64,000 bases of DNA from Steroidobacter sp. (GTDB lineage: Bacteria > Pseudomonadota > Gammaproteobacteria > Steroidobacterales > Steroidobacteraceae). This document shows positions 26,991-35,436 of the stretch, piece by piece. The notes below the pieces were generated by a model. It saw only the letters and a program-made list of their open reading frames with translations, had not been told where the DNA came from and did not search any database. The stretch spans positions 1 to 64,000 of the forward strand of contig JAICPY010000005.1 in assembly GCA_025929585.1 (NCBI GenBank). Reading direction: 5' to 3'. Position 1 is the stretch's first letter. Every line of letters starts with the position of its first letter. Both the position numbers and the translations under genes were made by a program.

Positions 26991-28589
26991 TCAGAATCCC
27001 CAGGGCAGGCCGAGGAGATGCCAGATAACGAAGAGCAGCGTCCATAAGACGAGAATCGTCAGCACATACGGCAGCATCAAAGCGATGACGGTGCCGACTC
27101 CCGCTTTGGGATCGTATTTCTGCGCGAACACCACGATCAACGCGAAGTACGCATTCAGGGGCGAGATCGCATTAATGGGACTGTCCGCTACGCGGTAGGC
27201 GGCGAGCACGACTTCAGGCTCGACATTCAATCGCATCAACAGTGGCACGAACACGGGAGCGAAGATCGCCCACTTCGGAATAGAGCCGGTCATGATCAGA
27301 TCGAGTAGGAGAATCGCCGCGATGAAGCCAAGCAGTAGCGTGAGGCCACCGAACCCCGCGTTCTCCAGCGCATCGCCCAGATTCACGGCGGCAAGTGTCG
27401 CCATGTTGCTGTAGGTAAAGAACGCCAAGAATTGACTGATGACGAACAGCAGGAAAATCAGCCCGGCAAGACCTTTGACCGCCTTCTCCATTGCTGAGAC
27501 GACATCGACGGTGCTGCGGATGGTCCTCGCACCGGCGCCGTACATCCATCCCGCCGATAGAAATAGAATCGTGATGAACACGATCAGCCCGTTCATGAAG
27601 GGCGAATCGCCAATCAGCGCGCCGGTTTCGGGATTACGCAGCGGCGCTCCCGGTGGCAGCGTCAGCAAGCCAAAAATCAACAGCGCGCCCAACAATCCAT
27701 AGCCAGCGAACTTCAGCCCGCGCGATTCTTCGGGCGACATCGCTCCCTTACGCTGGGGCGGTGGGCCTTCTCCTGTGTAAGCACCGAGCCGAGGCTCGAC
27801 CACTTTTTCGGTGATGAACGACACCACCAACGTCAGTAGTACGACGGAGGCGACGGAGAACCAGAAATTCGCGGTGAGATCGATGGACGCGGTCGGATTC
27901 ATCAGATGAATCGCATCGTTCGTAATGCCTGTCAGAATGCCGTCGAGCGGCTTGATGAGGATGTTGACACTGAACACGGCCGCAACGCCTGCGAACGAGG
28001 CGGCGAGACCGGCGAGCGGATGTCTGCCGAGCGTCAGAAATGCCGCTGCGGCAAGTGGAATCAGCACGAGGTATCCGGCATCTGCCGCGATGCTCGAGAG
28101 GATGCCGATAAACACCAAGATGTACGTCATGAGCGCGCGCGGCGCGACATTGACCAGTTTGTGAATCAGCGCCTTGATCAGACCCGCTTCCTCGGCGACG
28201 CCGACACCCAGCATCGCCACAATGATCACACCGACCGCATTGAAGTTCATGAAGTTCTGCACGACTTCGGTGAACATGAAACGGATGCCGTCCGCGGTCA
28301 GTAAGCTTTGGGCACTGGCAGTAACTTCTTCAGCCTCGTGCGTATCGGGATTGATCGCCTGATACGTGACGCTCGAGCCCATCATGTAGAACACGTGCGA
28401 GAGCACGATGACTATTCCGATCAACAGCACGAAGATCACTACGGGGTGGGGAACTTTGTTCCCCACCCGCTCGACGACATCGAGCATTCGCTCCATACGT
28501 GTCTTGGAGCCGGCCTTGCCTGTCGATCTCGCGGGCTCATCCGCATGCGCGAACTCAGGAGAGTCGATCGGAGGCGAGTGTTTCGCCAT
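26991..28589 (-). CDS. AbgT-family transporter
   Basis: 532 residues with about eleven to thirteen membrane segments. The AbgT signature appears early (VERVGNKVPHPVVIFVLL), followed by GVGVAEEAGLI, SSIAADAGYLVLIPL and, near the end, SPLNAYFALIVVFAQKYDPK. E. coli AbgT imports p-aminobenzoyl-glutamate. Relatives (MtrF, YdaH) export sulfonamides, so import of a glutamyl conjugate is only one option. It lies 38 bp after the DUF1269 gene and is followed by pepA, an arrangement that favours peptide uptake. Codons for the N-terminal GNKVPHP contain an 11-bp perfect hairpin (28444-28468). Confidence 0.92.
   Translation of the reverse strand: MAKHSPPIDSPEFAHADEPARSTGKAGSKTRMERMLDVVERVGNKVPHPVVIFVLLIGIVIVLSHVFYMMGSSVTYQAINPDTHEAEEVTASAQSLLTADGIRFMFTEVVQNFMNFNAVGVIIVAMLGVGVAEEAGLIKALIHKLVNVAPRALMTYILVFIGILSSIAADAGYLVLIPLAAAAFLTLGRHPLAGLAASFAGVAAVFSVNILIKPLDGILTGITNDAIHLMNPTASIDLTANFWFSVASVVLLTLVVSFITEKVVEPRLGAYTGEGPPPQRKGAMSPEESRGLKFAGYGLLGALLIFGLLTLPPGAPLRNPETGALIGDSPFMNGLIVFITILFLSAGWMYGAGARTIRSTVDVVSAMEKAVKGLAGLIFLLFVISQFLAFFTYSNMATLAAVNLGDALENAGFGGLTLLLGFIAAILLLDLIMTGSIPKWAIFAPVFVPLLMRLNVEPEVVLAAYRVADSPINAISPLNAYFALIVVFAQKYDPKAGVGTVIALMLPYVLTILVLWTLLFVIWHLLGLPWGF
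28444..28468. other. Strong hairpin inside the AbgT coding region
   Basis: GGGTGGGGAAC, loop TTT, GTTCCCCACCC: 11 perfect pairs near codons 41-49 of the transporter gene. It encodes the conserved VGNKVPHP segment, so the structure may be a by-product of codon choice. Confidence 0.6.
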
Positions 28590-28627
28590 GGCGGTTCTAA
28601 GCCTTGTGAAGTGATCGGCTGTTTCAA

Positions 28628-29119
28628 CTACGCTACTTCGAGAGCTTCGCGCAGCGTGGTTTCGTCGTCCTTGTTCAGCGAAGTCTGGAACACCTTGCCC
28701 TTGCCGGCGAAGTCCTTCAGCCCAGCCAGCACTTTATCGGCCGTGGCGCGACGCACGAGAACGAACAACGCCGATGAGCCAGGCTTAAAGGACTGAGCAA
28801 GATCTTTCATCATCTGATTGTTGAGGCCGATGTCCGTGAATCGGGCTGACACCATGCCGGCAGTTGCGCCGAGTGCGGCACCCAACAATGGATTCAAAAA
28901 GATGAGTCCGATCAGCATGCCCCAGAAGCCGCCGCCTATCGCTCCCGAGTAAGTGAGATTCACTGCTTGATCGAGTTTGGTCTTGCCTTTCAGATCCTTG
29001 GTGACGACCACCGAATCCTCCAGCTCGACTAGATGCTCTTTCTGCATCTTGAGGAGTGCCGTACGCATTTCGAATGCCGTCGTCGGATCGTCGAATACCA
29101 CCGCTACGAGTGTGCTCAT
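28628..29119 (-). CDS. DUF1269 family membrane-associated protein
   Basis: 163 residues. Family hallmarks are visible: STLVAVVFDDPTTAFEMR, then LVELEDSVVV, LDQAVNLTYSGAIGGGFWG, LIGLIFLNPLLGAALGA and FKPGSSALFVLVRRATADKV. A glycine-rich hydrophobic hairpin sits in the middle of a ferredoxin-like fold. The biochemical role is unknown; such genes recur with stress and low-oxygen genes. It heads the long reverse-strand run (AbgT, pepA, SHOCT and so on). It is divergent from glutaminase, with a palindrome (site 5) 88 bp upstream. Confidence 0.88.
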   Translation of the reverse strand: MSTLVAVVFDDPTTAFEMRTALLKMQKEHLVELEDSVVVTKDLKGKTKLDQAVNLTYSGAIGGGFWGMLIGLIFLNPLLGAALGATAGMVSARFTDIGLNNQMMKDLAQSFKPGSSALFVLVRRATADKVLAGLKDFAGKGKVFQTSLNKDDETTLREALEVA

Positions 29120-29206
29120 TTGTATCTCCTAAAACGTACCAATCACTCCGGGATCTCGTCTGCAGAAATCGTTAGGCGAGAATGTGACTCGCCTCACGCG
29201 ACGTCT

Positions 29207-29224
29207 ATTGGGCCTAGGGCTAAC
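29207..29224. promoter_or_regulatory. 18-bp palindrome, site 5
   Basis: ATTGGGCCTAGGGCTAAC in the 151-bp divergent region, 47 bp before the glutaminase TTG and 88 bp before the DUF1269 ATG. One site could serve both directions. Confidence 0.6.
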
Positions 29225-29270
29225 GACGCGATGCGAAAGAATCGGTCATTCTCTACGGGAGGCAAGACAA

Positions 29271-30299
29271 TTGCGCACGCATTCCCACGTAGAAGAGATC
29301 GCCGATTCGTCGCGAGTGTCGACAGGTGCGCTGCCGTCCGCGGAACTCGTGCGCGCAGCGATGAAGCAGGCCTACGAGCGCTATCGCTCGATTCAAGAAG
29401 GTGAACTCGCTACCTATATTCCCGCACTAGCCGCCGCCAACGCAGGTTCATTTGGCTTGTGCATCGTCAGCGTGGATGGCGCTGTGTCCGCGATCGGCGA
29501 TTCGAGCTGCAGGTTCACGATTCAAAGTGTCGCGAAGCCCTTCGTACTGGCACTCGTGTGTCAGGCATGCGGCTGTGAGGAGACTCGCGAGAAAGTCGGC
29601 GTTAACGGTACGGGCATGGGCTTTGATTCGATACTGGCGATCGAATTGAATCCGCAACGCACGATGAACCCGATGGTGAATGCCGGTGCGATTGCCACGA
29701 CCAGCCTCGCGCCCGGAGAAAGCGCCGCGGACAAATGGCGATTCATTCACGATGGGCTGTCCCGCTTTGCCGGCCGCACGCTCGAGCTGAACGAGGATGT
29801 CTATCGGTCCGAAACAACCGCCAATCAGCGCAATCTCGGCATCGCCTACCTGCTGGAGAGTTATCAGCGCGTGTACTTTGACGCGGCTCAAGCGACTGAT
29901 GTCTATACCAAGCAGTGCTCGCTCGACGTCACAGTCGAGGACCTGGCGGTGATGGGTGCGACGCTTGGAGACGGTGGCGTCAATCCACTCACGGGCGAAC
30001 AAGTCGTCGATCCGGCGATATGCAAACGCGTCCTCGCCGTGCTCGCGACCGCCGGAATGTACGAGCGCTCGGGTGATTGGCTGTGCGACATCGGACTGCC
30101 CGGTAAGAGCGGCGTCAGCGGCGGAATCGTCACGATCGCGCCAGGCAAAGGTGGCATGGGAGCGTTCTCGCCGCTCCTCGATGAAGCAGGCAACAGCATC
30201 CGGGCTCAGCTTGCAACTCGATTCCTGTCGGAGCAGCTCGGGCTCAATCTGTTCGCATCGAAAGCCGCGCAGGGTTCCGCTCACGTGAGAGCATCATGA
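29271..30299 (+). CDS. glsA: Glutaminase (serine-dependent, GlsA type)
   Basis: 342 residues. It has the beta-lactamase-like fold of GlsA/YbaS enzymes, which convert glutamine to glutamate and ammonia. FTIQSVAKPF carries the catalytic Ser-x-x-Lys (Ser near 86). NPMVNAGAI, QRNLGIAYLL and LPGKSGVSGGIVTIAPGKGG are also present. TTG 29271 is chosen as start: GGGAGG lies 8 bp upstream, and any longer frame would include palindrome site 5. The stop overlaps the ATG of the next MFS gene by 4 bp (ATGA), giving a translationally coupled glutaminase/transporter unit. By analogy with E. coli YbaS-YbaT, this may support acid tolerance or nitrogen release. Confidence 0.92.
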   Translation: MRTHSHVEEIADSSRVSTGALPSAELVRAAMKQAYERYRSIQEGELATYIPALAAANAGSFGLCIVSVDGAVSAIGDSSCRFTIQSVAKPFVLALVCQACGCEETREKVGVNGTGMGFDSILAIELNPQRTMNPMVNAGAIATTSLAPGESAADKWRFIHDGLSRFAGRTLELNEDVYRSETTANQRNLGIAYLLESYQRVYFDAAQATDVYTKQCSLDVTVEDLAVMGATLGDGGVNPLTGEQVVDPAICKRVLAVLATAGMYERSGDWLCDIGLPGKSGVSGGIVTIAPGKGGMGAFSPLLDEAGNSIRAQLATRFLSEQLGLNLFASKAAQGSAHVRAS

Positions 30300-31975
30300 A
30301 CCACAAAGTCACGCCGAATAGCGCCACCGCAGAGGCACCGGATGCGTCCTGGATGCCGATGATCGTCATTGCGATGGCGCAGATCATGATGATCTTCAAC
30401 GTCTCGACGCTGCAGGTTTCGATCGATGGCATCGCATCGAGTTTGGATATCTCGGCGACTACGGTGGGCACCGCGATCGTGACCTACGCGCTGGTGGTCG
30501 CCGGATTGATTTTGCTCGGTGCTCGAGTCGCGCAGCTCTATGGCTCGCGGCGCGTGTTTCGCGCAAGCGTAGTTCTGTTCGGCGCTGGGATGGCAATCAT
30601 GGCCTTGAGTCCTGGCGTAATCACGATGATCGTCGCACAGGTCATCGCCGGTACGGCGGCGGCGGCTCTCGTGCCTACGCTCGTCGTCTTGATCGCCGAC
30701 AACTACAAAGGTAATCAGCAACAAAAAGCACTCGGCTGGCTCGGTGGAGCGCCGGCGATGGGTATCGTACTTGCCTTTCTCATCGCCGGTTCTCTAGCGA
30801 CGTGGGTCGGCTGGCGTTTCATGTTCGCCTTGCTCGTTGCGTTATCTGCGGGCGTTTACAAGCTCGGCGCTAGACTCAATCCGGCTAGCGGCGACTCGGC
30901 CGTGAGAATCGATTGGGCAGGAGCCGTTTTCGCGGCGCTCGGAATTCTCTTGATCAGTGTCGGCAGCGACAATCTCACCGCCTGGGGAACGTTGCTGGCA
31001 CGCCCCGCCGCGCCTTTCAGCGTGCTGGACATGTCTCCGGCGCCGCTCATGATTCTCGGCGGGATCTTTCTCGGTCAGGCTTTCATTACCTGGTCACGAA
31101 GACGCAGCGCCGCTGGCGGGATGCCGTTGGTCTCGCTCGAAGTGCTGGACACGCCCAAGGAGAGATCGGCGCTGTTCTCGATATTCATCATCAGCGCCTT
31201 GGCATCCGCGACCACCTTTCTGATTCCGCTCTACATTCAGGTCGTTCAGGGCGGCAGCAGCTTTCAGACTGCGCTCGCGGTCATTCCCTTCTCTGTCGCG
31301 AGCTTCGCAGCCGCAGTGCTCGTAATTCGTCTATACGAGCGAGTCAGTCCGGCCCGCATCGCACGCAATGCATTTCTCATCGTCGCAACAGGCCTTGCGC
31401 TCCTGGGCACAGTGATCCGCAACGACTGGAGCGACACCATGGTGATGATCAGCATGGCGGTCGCCGGCCTCGGTGAAGGTGCGCTCGTGACATTACTATT
31501 CAACGTGCTCGTCACGGCCTCTCCGAAAGCACTTGCGGGCGATGTGGGATCCGTGCGTGGCGCGACCAACAATCTCGCGACTGCTGTGGGCACAGCCTTG
31601 GCCGGCGCACTGATCGTCGGTTTGCTGACCTCCGGTGTGCACAAGAATCTCATTCACAATGCGCGGATTCCCATCGAGCTGAAAGCTCAATTCGAGCTCG
31701 ACAGTGTTCCGTTCATCAGCAACGGTCAACTGCGGCAGACTCTGGAGCGCACGCGAGCGCCTCCGGAACAGATCGCCGAAGCGGTTCGCATCAATGTCGA
31801 TGCGCGATTGCTGGCATTGAAACTCACGTTCTTCACGTTCGCGGGTTTCGCCTTACTGGCGTTCTTTCCCGCCGGCTCGCTGCCGAATCATTTGCGCAGC
31901 GAAGAGTCGCGGTTCGAAACGCAGCAGCGCGCTTCCAAGCCGAAAGAGCGTTCCGCAATCTCGCCCGCTGCGTAG
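30296..31975 (+). CDS. MFS transporter, DHA2/EmrB-like (first of a tandem pair)
   Basis: 559 residues with about 14 membrane segments, the DHA2 arrangement. MFS motif A-like LLGARVAQLYGSRRVFR follows TM2, and IVAQVIAGTAAAALVP is the motif-B/C region. A periplasmic stretch with PFISNGQLRQTLERTRAP precedes the last helix. It is coupled to glutaminase by a 4-bp overlap and followed 7 bp later by a paralogue. Substrate unknown: drug export is the family norm, but linkage to glsA suggests an amino acid or related amine (inference). Confidence 0.88.
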   Translation: MNHKVTPNSATAEAPDASWMPMIVIAMAQIMMIFNVSTLQVSIDGIASSLDISATTVGTAIVTYALVVAGLILLGARVAQLYGSRRVFRASVVLFGAGMAIMALSPGVITMIVAQVIAGTAAAALVPTLVVLIADNYKGNQQQKALGWLGGAPAMGIVLAFLIAGSLATWVGWRFMFALLVALSAGVYKLGARLNPASGDSAVRIDWAGAVFAALGILLISVGSDNLTAWGTLLARPAAPFSVLDMSPAPLMILGGIFLGQAFITWSRRRSAAGGMPLVSLEVLDTPKERSALFSIFIISALASATTFLIPLYIQVVQGGSSFQTALAVIPFSVASFAAAVLVIRLYERVSPARIARNAFLIVATGLALLGTVIRNDWSDTMVMISMAVAGLGEGALVTLLFNVLVTASPKALAGDVGSVRGATNNLATAVGTALAGALIVGLLTSGVHKNLIHNARIPIELKAQFELDSVPFISNGQLRQTLERTRAPPEQIAEAVRINVDARLLALKLTFFTFAGFALLAFFPAGSLPNHLRSEESRFETQQRASKPKERSAISPAA

Positions 31976-31982
31976 ATGGCAG

Positions 31983-33608
31983 ATGGAAGCTGGCGCCAGC
32001 TCGCGAGCCTCTTGGACGCCGCTCGCCGTCATCGCGATGGCGCAAGTGCTCCTGGCTTTCAACATCATCACCTTGAAGATCGCCATCGACGCGATCGTGA
32101 CGAGCTATAACACGCCTGCGAGCACGGTGAAGACCGCGATCATCTTCTACTCGCTGGCCGTGGCCGGCTGCATCATGCTCGGCGCACGGATCGGCAGCGT
32201 CTTCGGCTCGCTGCGCGTATTTCGCACCACCATCGCATTGTTCGGCGCCGCCATGCTGATGATCGTGCTCAGCAGGAATGCGCTTACGATGATCGTTGCG
32301 CAAATCATCGCCGGAATCGCAGCCGCCGCAATGGTTCCAACATCGGTGGCACTGATCGCGGACAATTACCAGGGCGATCAACAGGCGAAGTCGCTCGAAT
32401 GGTTGGGCACGGTGCGCAGCATCAGCCTAGTGCCGGCTTTTCTGCTCGCCGGCGCGCTGGCGACGTACAGCGATTGGCGCGTCGCTTTCATTCTGTTGCT
32501 GGTGCTGACCGCGAGCATCTACAAACTCAGCGGTAAACTCAGCTCCTCCCCGGTTCAGTCGGGCGTGAGCATCGACAGGGTCGGCTTCCTGTTGACCTGC
32601 CTGGCCGTACTACTGATTGGTCTCGGATTCAACAATCTTACGGACTGGGGAGTGTTGCGGGCCAGACCGGAGGCACCGTTCAGCGTGCTGAGCCTTTCTC
32701 CGGCGCTACTCGTGATCCTTTGCGGCGTGCTGTTCGCAAAGTTGTTCATGCTTTGGGCGCACAAGCGCCGCGCCGAAGGGGCCGCGCCTCTCATCGCGTT
32801 GGAAATGATCGTCGCTCCGCGAGAACGATCGGCGCTATTTTCAATATTTACCATTGGCGCCGTCAGCTCCGGCATCACCTTCCTGATCCCGCTCTATATC
32901 GAGATCGTGCAGGGACGCAATAGTTTGTACACGGCGCTCGCGATGATCCCCTTCACGCTATCGAGTGTTGCCGCCGCATTGATGGTTGCACGACTGCGTG
33001 GTCGGGTGCGCCCGCGACTTATTGCACGCTATGGCTTTCTGATCGTGGCCGCCGGATTGACCATTCTCGGCGCGACCATCCGCAACGATTGGAGCGACAC
33101 TCTGGTGATCTTCAGCATGATCGTCGCCGGCCTTGGCGAAGGCGCACTCGCGACACTTCTCTTCGACGCATTGGTTACCGCCGCACCCCGGGAAGTCGCT
33201 CAAGACGTGGAACCTCTGTGCGATGCCACGAGCCATCTCGCAATGGCCGTGGGCACCGCCTTGGCGGGTGCACTTGTGATCGGCGTATTGAGCTTCGCGG
33301 TCCATCGCGATCTCTCAGTCAATCCCACCATTGCCGCAGAGCTCAGAACGCACCTGAATCTTGAGCGGGTTGCTTTCGTCAGCAACGACCATCTGCAGCA
33401 AACATTGGAACGCACCTCCGCCACTGCCGAGCAAGTTGCCGAAGCCCTGCGCATCAACACGCAGGCGCGGCTGCGTGCGCTCAAGTTTTCATTCTTCGCG
33501 TTGGCAGGTCTCGCTCTGCTCGCGTTCATCCCGCGCGCGGGAGTCGGAGAGGATGAGTCAGAAGGGGACACTCCTCGGGGGCCAGAAATGTCCCCAGTTG
33601 ACAGTTGA
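31983..33608 (+). CDS. MFS transporter, DHA2/EmrB-like (second of a tandem pair)
   Basis: 541 residues, clearly a tandem duplicate of the preceding gene: LGARIGSVFGSLRVFR, VLLIGLGFNNLTDWGVL, TFLIPLYIEIVQGRNSLYTA and VAFVSNDHLQQTLERT align with it throughout. It starts 7 bp after the upstream stop. The last residues (EGDTPRGPEMSPVDS) are not transporter sequence. They come from an inverted repeat beginning at 33564, and the TGA (33606-33608) lies inside a GTTGACG heptamer of element D. The duplicates may form a heteromer or have split substrates. Confidence 0.88.
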   Translation: MEAGASSRASWTPLAVIAMAQVLLAFNIITLKIAIDAIVTSYNTPASTVKTAIIFYSLAVAGCIMLGARIGSVFGSLRVFRTTIALFGAAMLMIVLSRNALTMIVAQIIAGIAAAAMVPTSVALIADNYQGDQQAKSLEWLGTVRSISLVPAFLLAGALATYSDWRVAFILLLVLTASIYKLSGKLSSSPVQSGVSIDRVGFLLTCLAVLLIGLGFNNLTDWGVLRARPEAPFSVLSLSPALLVILCGVLFAKLFMLWAHKRRAEGAAPLIALEMIVAPRERSALFSIFTIGAVSSGITFLIPLYIEIVQGRNSLYTALAMIPFTLSSVAAALMVARLRGRVRPRLIARYGFLIVAAGLTILGATIRNDWSDTLVIFSMIVAGLGEGALATLLFDALVTAAPREVAQDVEPLCDATSHLAMAVGTALAGALVIGVLSFAVHRDLSVNPTIAAELRTHLNLERVAFVSNDHLQQTLERTSATAEQVAEALRINTQARLRALKFSFFALAGLALLAFIPRAGVGEDESEGDTPRGPEMSPVDS

Positions 33609-33730
33609 CGGTTGGCCGTTGGCAGCCAGAAGCGATGGGGAAATTCCTCGTCTTCGAGGAGTGTCCCCATTCTCTCGATGACCGTCAGAGGACGCCTGCT
33701 CTGGCCGTCAACCGTCAACCGTCAACTGCC
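33564..33730. repeat. Heptamer inverted element D with nested 14-bp inverted repeat
   Basis: Heptamers GTTGACA, GTTGACG, GTTGGCC, GTTGGCA at 33597-33624 face three CGTCAAC units at 33706-33726. A second layer is GGGGACACTCCTCG at 33564-33577 with its exact complement at 33655-33668. A near-copy, GGGGAAATTCCTCG at 33637-33650, makes a local hairpin with the latter. The core GACCGTCAGAGG...CTCTGGCCGTC matches elements A, C and E. The element lies between the MFS pair and the second aminopeptidase. Confidence 0.8.
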
Positions 33731-33769
33731 GCCTCGCCAAGCGACATTGCTCCTAACCTACTCTGTCGT

Positions 33770-33801
33770 CATCACCTCATCACTTCATCTCCTCATCACC
33801 T
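33770..33801. repeat. Octamer tandem repeat (CATCACCT)
   Basis: CATCACCT, CATCACTT, CATCTCCT, CATCACCT: four units, directly after element D and before palindrome site 6. The unit is 8 bp, unlike the 7-bp units elsewhere. Confidence 0.6.
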
Positions 33802-33819
33802 TCGCGAAAACGCGCGTCT

Positions 33820-33837
33820 ATTGGGCCATGGTCCAAA
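33820..33837. promoter_or_regulatory. 18-bp palindrome, site 6
   Basis: ATTGGGCCATGGTCCAAA, 61 bp upstream of the probable GTG start of the second aminopeptidase. It separates that gene's control from the glutaminase/MFS operon. Confidence 0.6.
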
Positions 33838-33897
33838 GGCGCGCAGCGTTCGCACCGTGGCATGGTCGTGTGCGATGTAGCAAGCGGAGTACTTATC

Positions 33898-35436
33898 GTG
33901 GCCAGGACAACCGAAACCGTGCAGCGCCAGACAAAGCCTTTTCTGCTCCAACGGCCGATGAGCGCGAATGTGTCGGTGGCCACAGCGCTCGCCGCGAATG
34001 TGACAGCGCTCGGGATCCCTGTGTTCGAGGCGAGGGAGCCGCCGAAAAACCTGGGATTGAGTTTCGATCGGTTGAAGGCGGCAGGATTCACGGCGAAGCC
34101 GGCCTCAACGCTGGTCGTTCCTCAAGCCGACGGACCACTCATGGTCGCGGTCGGAGTAGGCGCGTCGGATGCTCTCGATGCAGGGAACATTCGCGATGCT
34201 GCCGCGGCCTTCGCTCAAGCTGCCTCATCCCAGGATCGGCTCGCGTTCTCGCTCGAAGGAATCGACCAACTTCCGTTCGAGGTGGCAGCTCAGGCGGCGG
34301 TGGAAGGCCTTCTGTTAGCGCGCTATGAATACACCGGCTTCGGACGCGAGCGAAAAGCAAGTCCGATAGAGGAAGTCATCTTGCTCACCAGTTCCGCGCA
34401 AGAAGCTGCGGCGCGCAGTGGTGCCGAACGCGGCCATGCTTATGCGAAGGCCACGATCCTGGCACGCGATCTCGCCAACACCCCGCATAGTCATCTCACT
34501 GCAATGCAACTCGCCGATCTTGCGATAAAGCTCGGCAAGGAGAATGGCTTCGAGGTGGAGATCTTCGAGAAGCAAGCGCTGCAGAAACTGAACTGCGGCG
34601 GCCTGCTCGGCGTGAACGCGGGCAGCGTCGAGCCGCCGTGCATGATCAAGCTCACTTATCGTCCAAAGGGAAAAGCGACGGGTAGCATTGGCCTGATCGG
34701 CAAAGGCATCATGTATGACTCCGGCGGCATCAGCTTGAAGCCAAACGACAGCGTGCACGCGCGCATGAAGAATGACATGAGCGGTGCGGCGGCGGTGTTG
34801 GCTGCAGTGGCGGAGTTACCCGAGCTCGGCTGCTCGACGAGCGTCACTGCCTATCTCATGTGCACGGACAACATGCCTTCGGGCACGGCGATGGCACTCG
34901 GAGACATCATCACGACTCATGGCGGCAAGACCGTCGAGGTCAACAACACCGATGCCGAGGGCAGGCTCGTGATGTGCGATGCGCTTGCCATCGCGGCAGA
35001 AGAAAAGCATGACGCCATCCTCGATATCGCAACGCTCACCGGTTCGGTCATGCGCGCACTCGGGCCCGATATCGCCGGACTGTTCGGCAACGACGAGGCA
35101 TTGATCAAGCAAGTGAAGCGCGCCGCTGAGGCGACCGGCGAGCCTGTATGGCAATTACCGCTGCACAAGCCTTACCGAAAGGCGCTCGATTCCGATGTGG
35201 CGGCGATGAGGAACACGGGGCCGACAGGCGCGGCGCAGCCGGATGGCATTCTTGCGGCGATGTATCTGGCGGAATTCATCGGTGACGCGCCATGGGCTCA
35301 TATCGATATCTGCGGGACGGCCTGGAATGAGCGCGATCAATTATGGCGCCGGGCGGGCTGCTCGGGTTTCGGTGCTCGACTGCTCTTGGATATCGCTACG
35401 AACTTCGCTCCGCCTACACCGTCGACGCGGCATTAG
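33898..35436 (+). CDS. Leucyl aminopeptidase family protein (M17), second copy
   Basis: 512 residues from GTG 33898 (GGAG about 9 bp upstream); ATG 33862 or 33958 are alternatives. The catalytic domain is complete: IGKGIMYDSGGISLKPNDSV, then KNDMSGAAAVLAA, and NNTDAEGRLVMCDALAIAA near 350. The N-terminal domain differs from the copy at 25237, so this is a distant paralogue and not a recent duplicate. The role is peptide hydrolysis in the cytoplasm with two divalent metals. It has its own palindrome (site 6). The 3' end overlaps the convergent YihY gene by 23 bp. Confidence 0.9.
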   Translation: MARTTETVQRQTKPFLLQRPMSANVSVATALAANVTALGIPVFEAREPPKNLGLSFDRLKAAGFTAKPASTLVVPQADGPLMVAVGVGASDALDAGNIRDAAAAFAQAASSQDRLAFSLEGIDQLPFEVAAQAAVEGLLLARYEYTGFGRERKASPIEEVILLTSSAQEAAARSGAERGHAYAKATILARDLANTPHSHLTAMQLADLAIKLGKENGFEVEIFEKQALQKLNCGGLLGVNAGSVEPPCMIKLTYRPKGKATGSIGLIGKGIMYDSGGISLKPNDSVHARMKNDMSGAAAVLAAVAELPELGCSTSVTAYLMCTDNMPSGTAMALGDIITTHGGKTVEVNNTDAEGRLVMCDALAIAAEEKHDAILDIATLTGSVMRALGPDIAGLFGNDEALIKQVKRAAEATGEPVWQLPLHKPYRKALDSDVAAMRNTGPTGAAQPDGILAAMYLAEFIGDAPWAHIDICGTAWNERDQLWRRAGCSGFGARLLLDIATNFAPPTPSTRH

